Below are positions 13,001 to 24,318 of a DNA stretch of 64,000 nt, one piece after another. Where the stretch lies: the NCBI GenBank assembly GCA_012064415.1, contig SSNU01000022.1, positions 62,001 to 126,000 of the forward strand. Direction: 5' to 3'. This DNA is from Gyrodactylus bullatarudis. Taxonomy: Eukaryota > Platyhelminthes > Monogenea > Gyrodactylidea > Gyrodactylidae. Within the stretch, counting starts at the first letter, position 1; each line of letters begins with the position of its first letter. The translations under genes were made by a program, and so were the position numbers. A model generated the notes under the pieces. The model was not told where the DNA came from and did not search any database. It saw nothing but the letters and a program-made list of their open reading frames with translations.

Positions 13001-16000
13001 AAATTTGTTCAAATTCTCTCTCACCCATTGACAGCATGTAATTTTAATTTCAGTTGGATGACCTCTTCGAGAGTTCCAGTAGTGAAGATTTGGACAGGTT
13101 TAAAGACCAAATTCGAACCCTCTGGAGGAATATTTACTTTTCCTACATGAATCATGTGAGTTTATTCCTTGGTGTGTAAATTTAGTCTTCATCTTTGAAA
13201 TCAGGTTAACTTTTAAAGACAACTTTTTAAGACAAACATTTAATCGAAGCTTTTGAGTTTGATCGAGTTAATCACTAGAGTAGAATGAAATTTTTAACCT
13301 CATTTTCGTATGGTATTTTTAGATAAAGCTATGGATTCTAAGCATTATTTTGTATTGAGATTTGTGTCTCATTCATGTCTAAAAATTCCTTAAATTTTCA
13401 AATTACAACTCAATTTTCAACAAATCTACACTACACTAAAATCCTGAATATTTGTACAGCAAACATTTAATCGAAGCTATTGAGTTTGATCGAGCTAATT
13501 ACCTTTGTTTAACTGTTCAATAGGTTTTAGCAATAGTCCTTACTAAGGACTCCTTAGTATTTTAGTTCAACAGAAATACTTGATAAAATGTATTCGCATG
13601 AAATAGAATTGAGTAAGATTTAGACCGAGAACTCAACATGAAAACATTAATCGTTATAACAGGCAATTTATATTATACATCATCAAGGTTTCAAGTCAAA
13701 TCTTTCATTGATTTCATTTGCGGATATTGTAATCCAGGAACTATTTTTGAATTTCCTTCGATTTGAGTACTTAACAGCTCAGGTATTCTGTGAATCAACT
13801 ACTTTTTCAGAATTTTTTAAAGAAAATTTAGGGATCATTTTAGTTTAGAATCCGAAAAGTAATATAGCTCAAATCTTTACCTCTATCTTTATTCATCTAC
13901 TACCAAGCGACAGATAATTATCTTATAAGTAGGGCATCAGAAAATAGGACGCTATTTCCTTTTTTTAGGACCCTAAAATTTAGGCAACTACAGAAATTAG
14001 GACTTAATGAAAAAATATAGGACAAATAGAAAAATTAATTTTATCAATCAAGAAATTCTTCATGATAGAAAAGGATCTTTCTGCATTCCAAGAGGTAGAC
14101 TGTGCGTTTTTCAACGTGATACGTATTTGTATCCTCAAATGATGGTAATTGCAATGTAATTGAAATAAAATTGGAAGTAATACTCACGAGTTCAGAAAGT
14201 AAATGTGAGACCCTAAGCCCCAAAAATAACAGCTTTCATGATAAGAATAGTTTGTTTAGAAATAGGATTAACGTATAACTTTGTCTGATATAGTATAGAC
14301 AATGTGAAATAAGCATTAGCCATCTCGAACGCATTTGATTAGGAGACCAGGACATATAGGACTTTCTGATGCTCTTTATATGCATGAAAAATATTGTATT
14401 TAAAATATTAATTGAAATTATTTCCCTGAATTACCTCAAATATTTACTTATGGGATAATTACAAAAACAAATGGATAGACCATTGCCTATTTTCATAAGC
14501 AAATGGATATACCAGACCTATTTTCATAAACAAATGAATATTTAACATTTACCCCAAAAACAAATGGACACACCTTTGTATATTTCATGAACAAATGGAC
14601 ACATCGTTGTGTATTTCATTAACAAATGGAAATTCCTCATTTAAAAATAAATATTGGTCCACACAAATAGGAGTTGTGTATCAACTTCTTATTCAAAACA
14701 TGCTTGAGTTTGTTTTTTTTCTAAAGCGTAGCTGACTTCTAAAGATGGCTCTTCACGATTACTTTATCAAGCTATCTAAACCCATAAAGTATGATAAAGG
14801 CTGCTCAACATTCTATGCGCCGCGGTAATATGTAATAGGGAAAATTGTCAATTCAGAGCCAGATTCTACACAGGGTCAGATTCTTTGTTTTGCCCTGAAG
14901 TAAACTTATTTTCTTACATATTTTAGAATGATTTAAAAACAGATCTGAATATGATAGCCAATGTTAAGGAACCCATAGCGGAAAATTTAAGCAATATGTT
15001 TTGAATAAGAAATTGATACACAACTCCTATTTATGTGGACCAATATATATTTTTAAATGAGGAATTCCCATTTGTTAATGAAATACACAACGATGTGTCC
15101 ATTTGTTCATGAAATATACAAAGGTGTGTCCATTTGTTTTTGGGGTAAATGTTAAATATTCATTTGTTTATGAAAATAGGTCTGGTATATCCATTTATTT
15201 TTGTAATTATCTCTTTACTTATATAACTTATACTCACATTTTTTCTCTTCAAGAGTCTAAGTTCCAATACAACTGATGCCACTTGTGATAATTGCTATAG
15301 CCCTCTTTCGTCAGATTTGTTAACTCGTATAGCTGACAGAAAGAATAAAACTATCTCTGGAACTCTGGACACTATTTGGAATTCCCTATTTAGTTTTAAA
15401 ATGGTCAATATTACTACAGTAAGTGATTGTTGAAACATCTAGAATGAAAACTTTGTCAAACCATTCTAGAGAGTAGAAGCAAGATTATAATTTTTGTCTT
15501 AAAATGACTATAGGGGCACCAAGTTTTACTTTGCAGAGAGACTTCAGTTTAGTAATATTTCAAATTTTAAGGATATGCTAAATTCGAACCGGGCTATCTT
15601 TTCCTTATTTAAAACGCTAAATGTTTTATTTACCAAACGATTTACGATTGCCTAGAAATCCATGATTTGATCGAGCAAAAGGGGATCTACATATCTTCAA
15701 CTTGAAGACAAAAAGAACTTATTTCAGACAGAAAGGTCTGATGAAATCAGTCTCAGAAATTCTTCCACAATTTAATCATTCCTACTGTCTTTACCATTTT
15801 GGCAGAAACAGTAAAACCAAATTCCAAACCAATATAAATAAACAGACTTTTATGGAAAGCTGCAATGCAAGAAAAAGAATCGAATTTCTGGAGAGCAAGA
15901 AATAAAAACTCTAAATCATGAAATTCTAGAGTCATCAAAGACTATCAAGAGTAACAAGATTAACGGTAACATTTATATTTTCCTTTTTAACCCATGAATT

Positions 16001-19000
16001 TAAACGTCATTCCTATATTGAAGAAAAATGTAAAAATGAAAATAAGTGTAGTCAAAAATCCAAAATCTAAATTAACCATTGTCGAAATAAATCTGGAAAA
16101 AATTCTCAATATTTTAATTGGAATTTGACTATAGTCAAACGCGTAAAAAAAGGAAGAAAGTGTAGTCAAAAGTAAAATATTTTTTCAAATAGTAGTCAAA
16201 ACTCTAAAAAGTGTAGTCAAAAATGTAAATATGAGAGAAAGTGTAGTTAGAAATATAATAAAGAAAAAAAGTGTAGTCAAAACTGAAATGACTATAGTCA
16301 AAAATGTAATTAACTCTTTGAATTTATTTCCGAGATCTGGACAAGCATTTTAAATGTGCTTTAAAATCTGCCAAAGTAACTCGTTTTCTAATTAGAAAAA
16401 GAAGGGTCTATATTGGGATTTAGTTCAATTATTATAAATACACAAATATTATGAAAGATTCAAAATTAAGGTCCATAGGATAAGTAAATTAATTCTGGTG
16501 TCTGGTCGAAAAATAACTAACTACAAAACTCTTCATTAATTGTTAATGATAAAATTTTTAAATATCTAAGAAAACTTTTAATAGAAAACTTAATTTCGGG
16601 AAAGTTCATACTATCGACATAATGGTGCGTATTTTTTAGTTAAAGAATCTTTTCTTTTGCATAAATATCCAAGTTTTTCCTTTTTTTGGCCTATACAAGG
16701 GCTTGGCGGTTGTGATAAAGTCAGTCCAAATATCTTGAAACTACAAAAAGGGGAAAAGTGAAAATATAGCCCAGCAAAAAATTAGTATATCCCTTAAAAT
16801 TATGCTAGGATTTTTGAAATATTTTGATATTTGCCTAAAAAAAGAATGTGTACATTATTTATTCAAATATTGATTTATAGAAATTATCCTACATTATCCT
16901 AGTCGAAGGGAACAATAAGGATAAGCTATCCCAAGTAAATTATTTAATGCTATTGAATCCTTTCGAATGTGTTATATTTTACGACTATTTCCATTGATAT
17001 CATTCAATAAGTAGCCTCAAGACAAATAAACAGAAAATCCTCAGAGAGTTTTTTCTAGGTGTAATACTGTAATTTTTCATGTTCGACTATCCATAACTTC
17101 ATGTCACTGAATATTACAGACTTTAAGAATAATCCAATGTAAGTGTATATTTTACAGTGATTCTGGAAACTTATTTGAGTCTGCAGACTCTCTGAAGGTC
17201 TAATAATTCAAGATTTATCATTTCTCGTAGTAAAATTCATTGAAAAATGGTGGCGCGACTTTGAAAATTTGACATCTTCAATTGAAATTATGCAAATCTA
17301 AATTGAATTAAAAACATGAGGTTCCATAGGAATTTTTCCTTCTTTTATTTTCTATCAAATGAACGCAAAAATTTAAAAAGTTAACAAATTTTTATGATTA
17401 GAATTTCAAAACACAGAGTGTTAGGGATTTCAAATCAAAATTTTCAATCTCGAATACAGAATCTATAAAAGACATGTACAATCGATGTACATTGAGCGAG
17501 TTTTAGGTTAGATAAATTAATAATTATTTGATGTTGATATTTGAAATGCATAAAAATTATTGATTGTTTTTCTCAAAAGAATATTCTTTCACTAATAAAA
17601 TAAACCGATGTATAACAGAACGAAGGTGTTTCCAGCCTTGTTAATATTTAACTTCTATCTAAAATGAAATTTTTAAAAGGTGAACTTATTATTACCACTA
17701 AAGGAATATGTATATTTTACAGTGATTTTGGAAACTTGTGTGAGTCTACAGTAAACTAGGGAATCTAGAAATTCAATATCTTAGCATCTAAAAAAAAGAC
17801 AAGTCATTTTTTTCAAGGAGTTTGTGAAGACATGAACAGGTCTTTGCATTCACGTTTTTTGATTCCAGTTTAAACTTGCAAATTCTGAAAATTTTCAAGT
17901 TGACATAGCATTTTGGAAATTCTTATTTAAGATCTGAATGAATAGTTTACTAGTTTATAACAAGGCCATTTAACCCTTCATGTCCCTCCTTAGTCCTTAA
18001 GAACGATAGTAGAGGTTAAAATTGGCCAGTTATCTTCTAAATTATGTTTGTCTTCTATCATCTTTTGGGTAGAAAAAAACACTTTGTATAGCTTCGTAGA
18101 CCTGAGTATAACTGAAACTTGATCAAATTTTCTTGGCTTAAGAGTAATTGATTCCTCTTCCTTCCGCAACAATTCACTCTAAAAGAATCCTCGAATTCAT
18201 TCGATATAGACAAGCGTAAGTCAATCTCGTTCGATTTTAGAATTTGCCTTTATTCTCTTTTAATGGATTTATTTAGCACATAAAGTTTTATTCTCAGTTG
18301 CATTTCTCCACCCCATAATGCATAATATCATGATTTAATGTGTTTATTTTTGTTTCTCCAGATTGTCAATTTCATTCATTCTAACTTGGGTGTCTTTTCA
18401 ACACTTTTCGAGTCAGTCTACTCCTTGATCAAGAACAATGTGTTCCTCTTGATTTCAGTGTTGAATGGGATTGTTTCCTTCCTTTTTGGCAGCAGTACAA
18501 TTGTACTCAACTTTATAATATCATTTGTGAGTTTCTACATGTATTTCAGATTTTATCAATTTTTTTTAAAATTTGAGTTTAGTTAAAAAGTACCTCTATT
18601 TTTAAATTTGATTCTCTCACAAATTTTTTTAAAATACCAGATTCGTGATCAGCGTTGAATTTTACATCAGAATTTAATCACTAGAAATAAAGAGCTGCAA
18701 AAAAATTTTTAAATCACCACCAGTGTTATTAATTAATTGATTTACTCATTTTAAATCAGTTGAAAATCATTGGTTTTAATTTTTTTCAGTGGAAAAACTG
18801 TGGAAATTAGGAATTTAATAATTTTTGAATATAGAGTTGAATTAAGCATCAACAACTTACCGAATGTATACTAGTCTCTTGTCTCTAAATCAAATTTTCT
18901 CAGATAATTTTTGGAAATCATTTTACGAACATGTTAGATTTGCTATTTAAATAATATTCTTAAATTTTAACGCCTCTGTATGTATAAAAATTGATTTCCT

Positions 19001-22000
19001 TGAATACGATTCTACAGAAAATATTAATTTCTAGTGCAATTAACTGAATCGGTCTTAAAGTATTTCTTTCAAATCGATAGAAACTAGTGATTAATTGACG
19101 AAAGAATTTTCTCACCGAATTCAACAACAAGACTCAAGTTTGTATATAGCACAGCAAGTACAGTAGATTATTTTGGTATTTTCACTTGTTAATAATTTAC
19201 TCCATTTTCAGGTGTAAGATCTGAACGCCTCTACATGCTTCGAGTTTGATCATGATTTCATTATTTTCTAAGAGATTTTGAATAAGCGTTTATTTGAGTT
19301 TTAGAATTTATTTTTCCTGGAACAACTTACTAGATTAACCCTTAGAGTCCCACCATGCTTTTGAAGGCAAGTAACATAACTGTAGAATCGTATTGAGCGA
19401 ATTCACAAACCATACGAAAGTCAAAAGATTGAATGCGAGTCAGGAAAAAAAATTCTCTTGGACTTTAAGGATTATTTACTCACTGAGTACTACACATTAA
19501 ACCATGATTCCACGCTTCGTGATAAGGAAAACCAAAATAATAATCTGAGCAAAAAGAAATCTAAACAATAATGGACTATAAGGTTGTTCGCTTGTTTCCT
19601 GACTATTTTGTCTTTTGGCTTGTATTGATCTAACAGCTCCTTGGTTAAAAATTATCCTCATTTTTACAAATTAACTTTTCTCTTCATTTCTAATTTTCAT
19701 CACTACATAAGCTTATTTTCGCTGAGTAAGCTGTAGTTTCTATTCAAGAAGAAAACGCTTATTCATTGTATAATGGATTAGCTAATCAGTTGGCAGTTGT
19801 TTTTTATCGTCTCAGATTTTGAGCTAGAAAATTTTATTAAAGCTAGTTGATACGGAGATGAGAATACACTGGTCTAAGAAAAATACAGATATCTTTTTGA
19901 ATCACAAAATTACGAAGAAAAATTTCGTCTAGTGTTGAACCCAAATTAAATCTCTTAATTAATTAATGGCTCTTATTGGCATCTTTGATGGTGGAGGTAA
20001 ATATCAGATCGAGTTCCATTTCTGATCGACAATCTACAGACAAAGCAATTTTCAAAATGATGAATATTTTTTTTATTTATTGATTAACTCTTTCTTTGCA
20101 CAAGATTTTTTTTTCACATAAACACTGCATGAAAATGAAAATTTCTTAGATGACCCTTGCAATAAACAAGATTAATCTCTGATTTAACGAGTGGAAATTA
20201 CACTAAATAGATTGAGTATTTCCATCCTCTACTTGATGCTATTAATTCAGACAAGTAATTTCTGATTTTTTCTATATAAATACGACGAATTCAATGGATC
20301 TTAGATTAGATTATTTTATCCGCTTCAGAGTTCGCTGACAAGTAGGTATTTTGATAATTTCAAAATGCTGGTCTGACTACTTACAAGGGAACTTTTTTTT
20401 ATTTTACATGAACGATTGCAGAGAAGTATTCAGATGAAATTCAAATTTTTTATACATCACTAGAAACATCTCAAGGAACTGAAATAAATTCTGATTAATG
20501 TTAAGAATCGAAAATTTTTTCACTTCTGAATAGTACTCTGAATAGACAGACTATGAAATATAGTGTTTTTTACACCAATTAGCCTACATCAGGCATAAAC
20601 ACTTTGATCAATAGTTTTAAAGAATCAAACTAGTTGAAAAGGTTTTTACCAACGACATAAACTATAGTACATTACGAATTCAAGATGAATTTAGATTGAA
20701 AGCAGACAATTTGTCTTAAACAAGATGTAAAGAACCACCTTTGGAAAATTCCTCTACGCTTAGAAATGCCTGGTTTAATTTATTGCCTAGTCTAAAAATA
20801 GAATTTTAGAGAAAACATGTGCTGCATATTATCTTATTGAATTACAGGGGGAGGGGAGAGCGTGTGATTCTAATCAACTAAAAACTAAAATTTTTATTGA
20901 TCAATTCAGTAAGAAAAATTATAATTAGACAAAATCTTGTATATTTAAACTTGTATACTTTCTTGGAAAGATAGTTGACATGAAGATGAGAATATACTAT
21001 TTTTACAAAAAACTCAATATTTTTCTCCGGATTCACAGAAAAAAATAATGTTTTGAATTCTAAAGCGGAATGAGCTAATAAGATTAGGATATTCGAAAAA
21101 ATTCCGGAAAAAATTCAATCTGACCAAAATTAGGCCACTTTTTCAACTTTTGAATCCATAATTCTTATCGATTTCGATTATTCGAAGCTGTTAAGTGATG
21201 ATATTTGGGATCAACATTAGACAAAGGATTCGAATTAGGCCATAGAGATAGCGAAGAATTTACTGTTTCCAAGAAAAAATTTAACTTCCAGATTTTGGAT
21301 CATTTGCCTTCGTGAAAATTGAAAAGTTCAAATGGTTCGATTTCCCACAGTAATGAAGAATTTCAGTGAACTTCTGCAGGTGAGTTCGAATTTTTCGTTC
21401 AATGTTGATCCCAAATATCATTACTTAACTGCTTCGAATCATCGAAATTGATTAAAATTATGGATTCAAAAGTTGAAAAAGTGGAAATTTGGTGCATTTT
21501 CGAAATTCAAAAAACGGCCTAATTTTGGTCAGATTGAATTTTTTATCGGAATTTTTTCAAATATTTACATCTTTATTATAATAATTAGCTCATTCCGTTT
21601 TAGAATTCAAAAAATTATTTTTTTATATTGAAAAAAAAATTTTGTAAAAATAGTAATTTCTCATCTTCATGTCAATTAGGTTTACTTGTATTTGATAATA
21701 TTGGTATTATTTTATCGATGATTCCAGATTTAATGATGAATCTTTCTATAAATCAAAATCGCCTTGAAAAGATTGCGGTTTCGTGCAATCAGCGCATGTC
21801 ATGTTAGATTACACATTCAACTGTTAAGCTTAGCATTGAGTTGAAAACTTACAGATTTTATCTCCCATCAAAGTTTAAATAATACACAATGCAACGTTTT
21901 TTACCCTAGGTGATATTCCTGTCAGCCTTGTTTTATCTTCTCTCATTGAGCAAGGATCGTTATCTACCAATGGATTATCTCATCAGGGTTTTTGCCCCAG

Positions 22001-23260
22001 AAGCTGCCCATGCCCTCTCAAATCCAGACCTGTTAAGTCTAAATGGATTAACTGAAGAAAGCAACATTGTTCTAGCTTTTCATGTTTCCTTGGAGAAGGC
22101 AATTTCGAGTGTCTTTGTGGCAAATCTCAAGTTGGCACTTTTCTACGGCCTTTACACTTCGTTGACACATCAATTTTTCCGGCTCAACTTGATTATAATA
22201 CCGTCAGTATTGGCTGCTTTATTTGGTGCTATACCAATCATTAGTAGTTATTGGGCAGCAGTTCCTGGAGTTATTGAACTAGTCTTTGTACGCAAATCTA
22301 ATTATATGGGCATCTTATTGTTTATTGTTCATCTAATACCGGTGCAGTTCCTGGACACTGCCATTTATGCACAAATTAAGGGGTTAGTTTTATCCTTGAA
22401 AGTTTTATTCCTTGTTTTTTTAAATGATAAAAAACTTTACAAATTTTACCTTAACCCTTTCGGTGCCGATGGACATATATGTTCATTTTCCAATTTTTTT
22501 GAACCTTCATAACTCTACCAGTTTGATAGGTTTCTGGATCAATTAAAGTTTAAATTGAAGCCCACAATGTGAACTTGCATTCGTGATATTTTTGGCCAAA
22601 TAACTTAACATTTACTATTTCTTTCCAAATTTGTAAATTATTATTTTTCATTCAAACTTAAACTTTTATCATTTTCAAAGAGAGACCACTGATGATCCTT
22701 TGAGAAATGCGCATTTGGTTTTAAATATATCTTCTTATATAATTCCTAAATTATGTATTTAAGTGGATTTTCGGACGTTTTTGAACAACTATGTTAATCA
22801 CTCCAACGAAATAACTTGGTATCTTGATAGCTAAATTTTGGTTTTTATAAAAATTGTGAAATAGTCTCGGCACCGAAAGGGTTAATAATTAATTTCAGAA
22901 TTATACAATACAAACCGTATTCATCATCAGAATAGAAAAAATATGATAATATTTCGAATTGCCAAGTTATAGAGAGGAATCTGTGATCATTGGAATTGCA
23001 TATGGTCGTTTAAGTTTTAATGGGAATGTTGAAATTTTTAAATCGACTATAATTCTATTTTTTCTATTCTTAATAGAGCAGGTCATCCTTATCTAACAGC
23101 TCTAGCGATTGCTGGGGGAATTTATTGCCATGGATTTGAAGGTGCCTTTTTTGGACCAATTGTTTTCTGTTGCATTTTAGTGGCTGTGAATTTATACAGT
23201 GTATTCCTAGCGCCATCCAAACGGTTTGAACTAAAACAGACAGACAAATTGTTATTTTGA
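10099..23260 (+). CDS. TMEM245: TMEM245-like multi-pass membrane protein (AI-2E transporter family)
   Basis: Polytopic membrane protein of unsettled function. Exons: 10099-10838, 10868-11101, 11136-11271, 11305-11409, 11666-11742, 12897-12987, 13054-13155, 15254-15418, 18362-18526, 21910-22382, 23077-23260; all GT-AG, 823 residues. The N-terminal part has FIRPLIWATLVGTCLYPVKH, matching the FLRPLLWAVLCGTFLHPFK region of TMEM245. The C-terminal part has VIFLSALFYLLS and GHPYLTALAIAGGIYCHGFE followed by FFGPIVF, the most conserved segment of the family. Numerous hydrophobic segments are visible. The first in-frame ATG is at 10099. The first three introns are 29, 34 and 33 bp; later ones are 256, 1154, 66, 2098, 2943, 3383 and 694 bp and house transposable elements. 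Confidence 0.92.
12320..12777. repeat. ATGAAGATG foldback family copy in TMEM245 intron 5
   Basis: The left arm includes AATTTATGATTTTTACAAAA, TTTTTTCATCAAGAAATCGA and TTTCACGATACGGAGAAAAA. The right arm repeats these inverted and ends CATCTTCATATTAACTAG. The left terminus is interrupted by about 50 unrelated bases. Related copies lie at 1.3, 21, 45.8 and 56.6 kb. Confidence 0.75.
13226..13500. repeat. Pair of direct repeats in TMEM245 intron 7
   Basis: ACATTTAATCGAAGCTTTTG near 13226 recurs near 13461 with few changes, each copy followed by AGTTTGATCGAG; about 40 bp each, 235 bp apart. Nothing else recognisable between them. Confidence 0.55.
13930..14375. mobile_element. Possible hAT-like MITE in TMEM245 intron 7
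   Basis: Left end TAGGGCATCAGAAAATAGGAC-like and right end GTCCTA...TTTCTGATGCTCT are inverted relatives. Flanking 8-mers CTTATAAG (13922-13929) and TTTATATG (14375-14382) match at six of eight positions. Internal AGGACxxA-type motifs recur. Evidence is weaker than for the 6.1-kb element. Confidence 0.5.
14452..15213. mobile_element. Foldback element with 9-bp duplication, Mutator-like, in TMEM245 intron 7
   Basis: Arms at about 14452-14710 and 14990-15213 are inverted copies with termini GRGATAATTACAAAAA. The 9-bp direct duplication TTTACTTAT flanks it (14443-14451 and 15214-15222). Arms consist of repeated AACAAATGGA units separated by 30-40 bp; the left arm carries one extra unit. The central 280 bp has no recognisable protein. 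Same architecture as the element at 4394-5200 but different arm motif. Confidence 0.85.
16049..16317. repeat. Cluster of GTGTAGTCAAAA motifs, possibly a single foldback arm
   Basis: At least seven copies of TAGTCAAA or a close variant occur at irregular 20-80 bp spacing, including the palindrome TTTGACTATAGTCAAA near 16125-16140. The cluster ends in AAAATGTAATTAAC, whose complement GTTAATTACATTTT resembles the termini of the two 9-bp-duplication foldbacks. No second arm was found. Confidence 0.55.
17143..17760. repeat. Direct repeat pair in TMEM245 intron 8
   Basis: TGTATATTTTACAGTGATTY followed by TGGAAACTT occurs near 17143 and again near 17708, each followed by GAGTCTRCAG. About 50 bp each. 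The rest of the intron (15419-18361) shows nothing coding. Confidence 0.5.
17974..18110. mobile_element. Fragment of piggyBac-like MITE (CCCTTCATGTC family)
   Basis: TTAA at 17970-17973 is followed by CCCTTCATGTCCC, the terminus of the complete element at 48535-49031. The shared interior continues (GAGGTTAAAATTGGCC, GTTATCTTCTAAA). No right end found. Confidence 0.55.
20971..21679. repeat. Foldback repeat, variant of the ATGAAGATG family, TMEM245 intron 9
   Basis: Left end TAGTTGACATGAAGATGAGA with ACTATTTTTACAAAA, right end TTTTGTAAAAATAGT and CTCATCTTCATGTCAATTA. Internally TTCTAAAACGGAATGAGCTAA-like and GTTGATCCCAAATATCA-like stretches are also inverted. No coding content. Solo ends resembling it occur near 19848 and 59843. 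Confidence 0.65.
22455..22881. mobile_element. piggyBac-like MITE in last TMEM245 intron
   Basis: A 15-bp perfect terminal inverted repeat, CCCTTTCGGTGCCGA, lies at both ends, flanked by TTAA on each side (22451-22454, 22882-22885). TTAA duplication and CCC termini are typical of piggyBac. 427 bp, no transposase. Part of its interior (about 22684-22800) is related to the sequence flanking the Tc1 element at 35.7 and 37.3 kb. Confidence 0.85.
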
Positions 23261-23829
23261 ACCGATTATTCTATCAGATATATGTATTCAGATTCATTTA
23301 AAACTATAAAGATTTTATTTATATTCCATTGTGCTTTTACTAAGCATTCTATGAAGTAGAGAATTTTAAAGGAGGCATTGCCCAAGTTAAGAGAACGAAG
23401 CTTATATTTCAAAGACTCTCTTGAGATATCTTGTCTTCAAACTATATATAAATGTTACTTATATGTATGGTCGGTTAAAAAAAATGATGGAAATTTTCCA
23501 TTATCTCGAAAATGACTGAAAAGTGCTTAGTGATACTATTGAGACTATTTAAGAATTAAAGAAAACTCCTATGGGATAACAAGTTTCTTACTTAAGGCCG
23601 TCAAAATGATCTTGACTCCAGATCTGATCAACTTCTTACAAATTTATCATGAATCATGACTATGGCAGTAATTTTGCTATTCTGGATGATGAATAGAATT
23701 TGAATACGAATCAGTCGGTATCATTTTTTCGGTAATGCTCTAGTTCGGGAACGACGCAAAATTTTATCTACGGGCGTATTACACAGTGTGTCAATGAAAA
23801 TCAAGTAGGTCCTTAAGTACTATTCATTT

Positions 23830-24170
23830 CCTATTATGGCCTATTTAGATATATTCTCAAAAAAATTTATCTTTTACAATTCTGTGCATTGCCACTGTCC
23901 GATTTATAGTTCGCCAGAGCCTCTTTATACAGTTGGTACGGATAGTATCTGGTGGATCCGCATAATTAAGACTATAGTTAATCTTAAGATTCCAGTAGCC
24001 AGCATCCATCCACGCTATTAATATAAGATTAATGCTGCCGAGAACCAGCCGATTGCGCTGTTACGAACACATTTGGTATCTCGATCATAAGCGCATTCAT
24101 TTCCAAGAGTTCGACCACGATGATATTTTTGTTTGGCCAAATTAGTCTCATCAATCTCAACTATTTTTTC
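23830..24170 (-). pseudogene. Decayed Merlin (IS1016/ISXO2-like) transposase
   Basis: On the minus strand one frame reads IVEIDETNLAKQKYHRGRTL, resembling the IDESKFGKRKYHRGR motif of ISXO2-like DDE transposases. A second frame reads DAGYWNLKINYSLNYADPPD then TIRTNCIKRLWRTINRT, resembling the motif around VNHS...HTN.IE..W. The middle of the domain is broken by stops and frameshifts. Merlin elements are the eukaryotic members of this family. No terminal repeats were identified. 23261-23830 otherwise shows nothing recognisable. Confidence 0.7.
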
Positions 24171-24318
24171 TATTCTTGGCTTTTAAGTAGATGGATTAGT
24201 ATTTTTTTAGTTTTCATCGTTAGCTACCGATAAGTAGGGTACATTTTTGTTCAATATAAATTCAATATATTTACACAAATAATAGAGATATAGAGGAAGA
24301 GGAAATCAATCGAGTCTT

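Noticed and set aside
16049..16317. CRISPR-like array
   Set aside because: Motifs are short, irregularly spaced and variable, in a eukaryotic intron; not direct repeats with unique spacers of constant length.
23836..24021. Plus-strand open frame of 61 codons
   Set aside because: Antisense shadow of the Merlin transposase relic.
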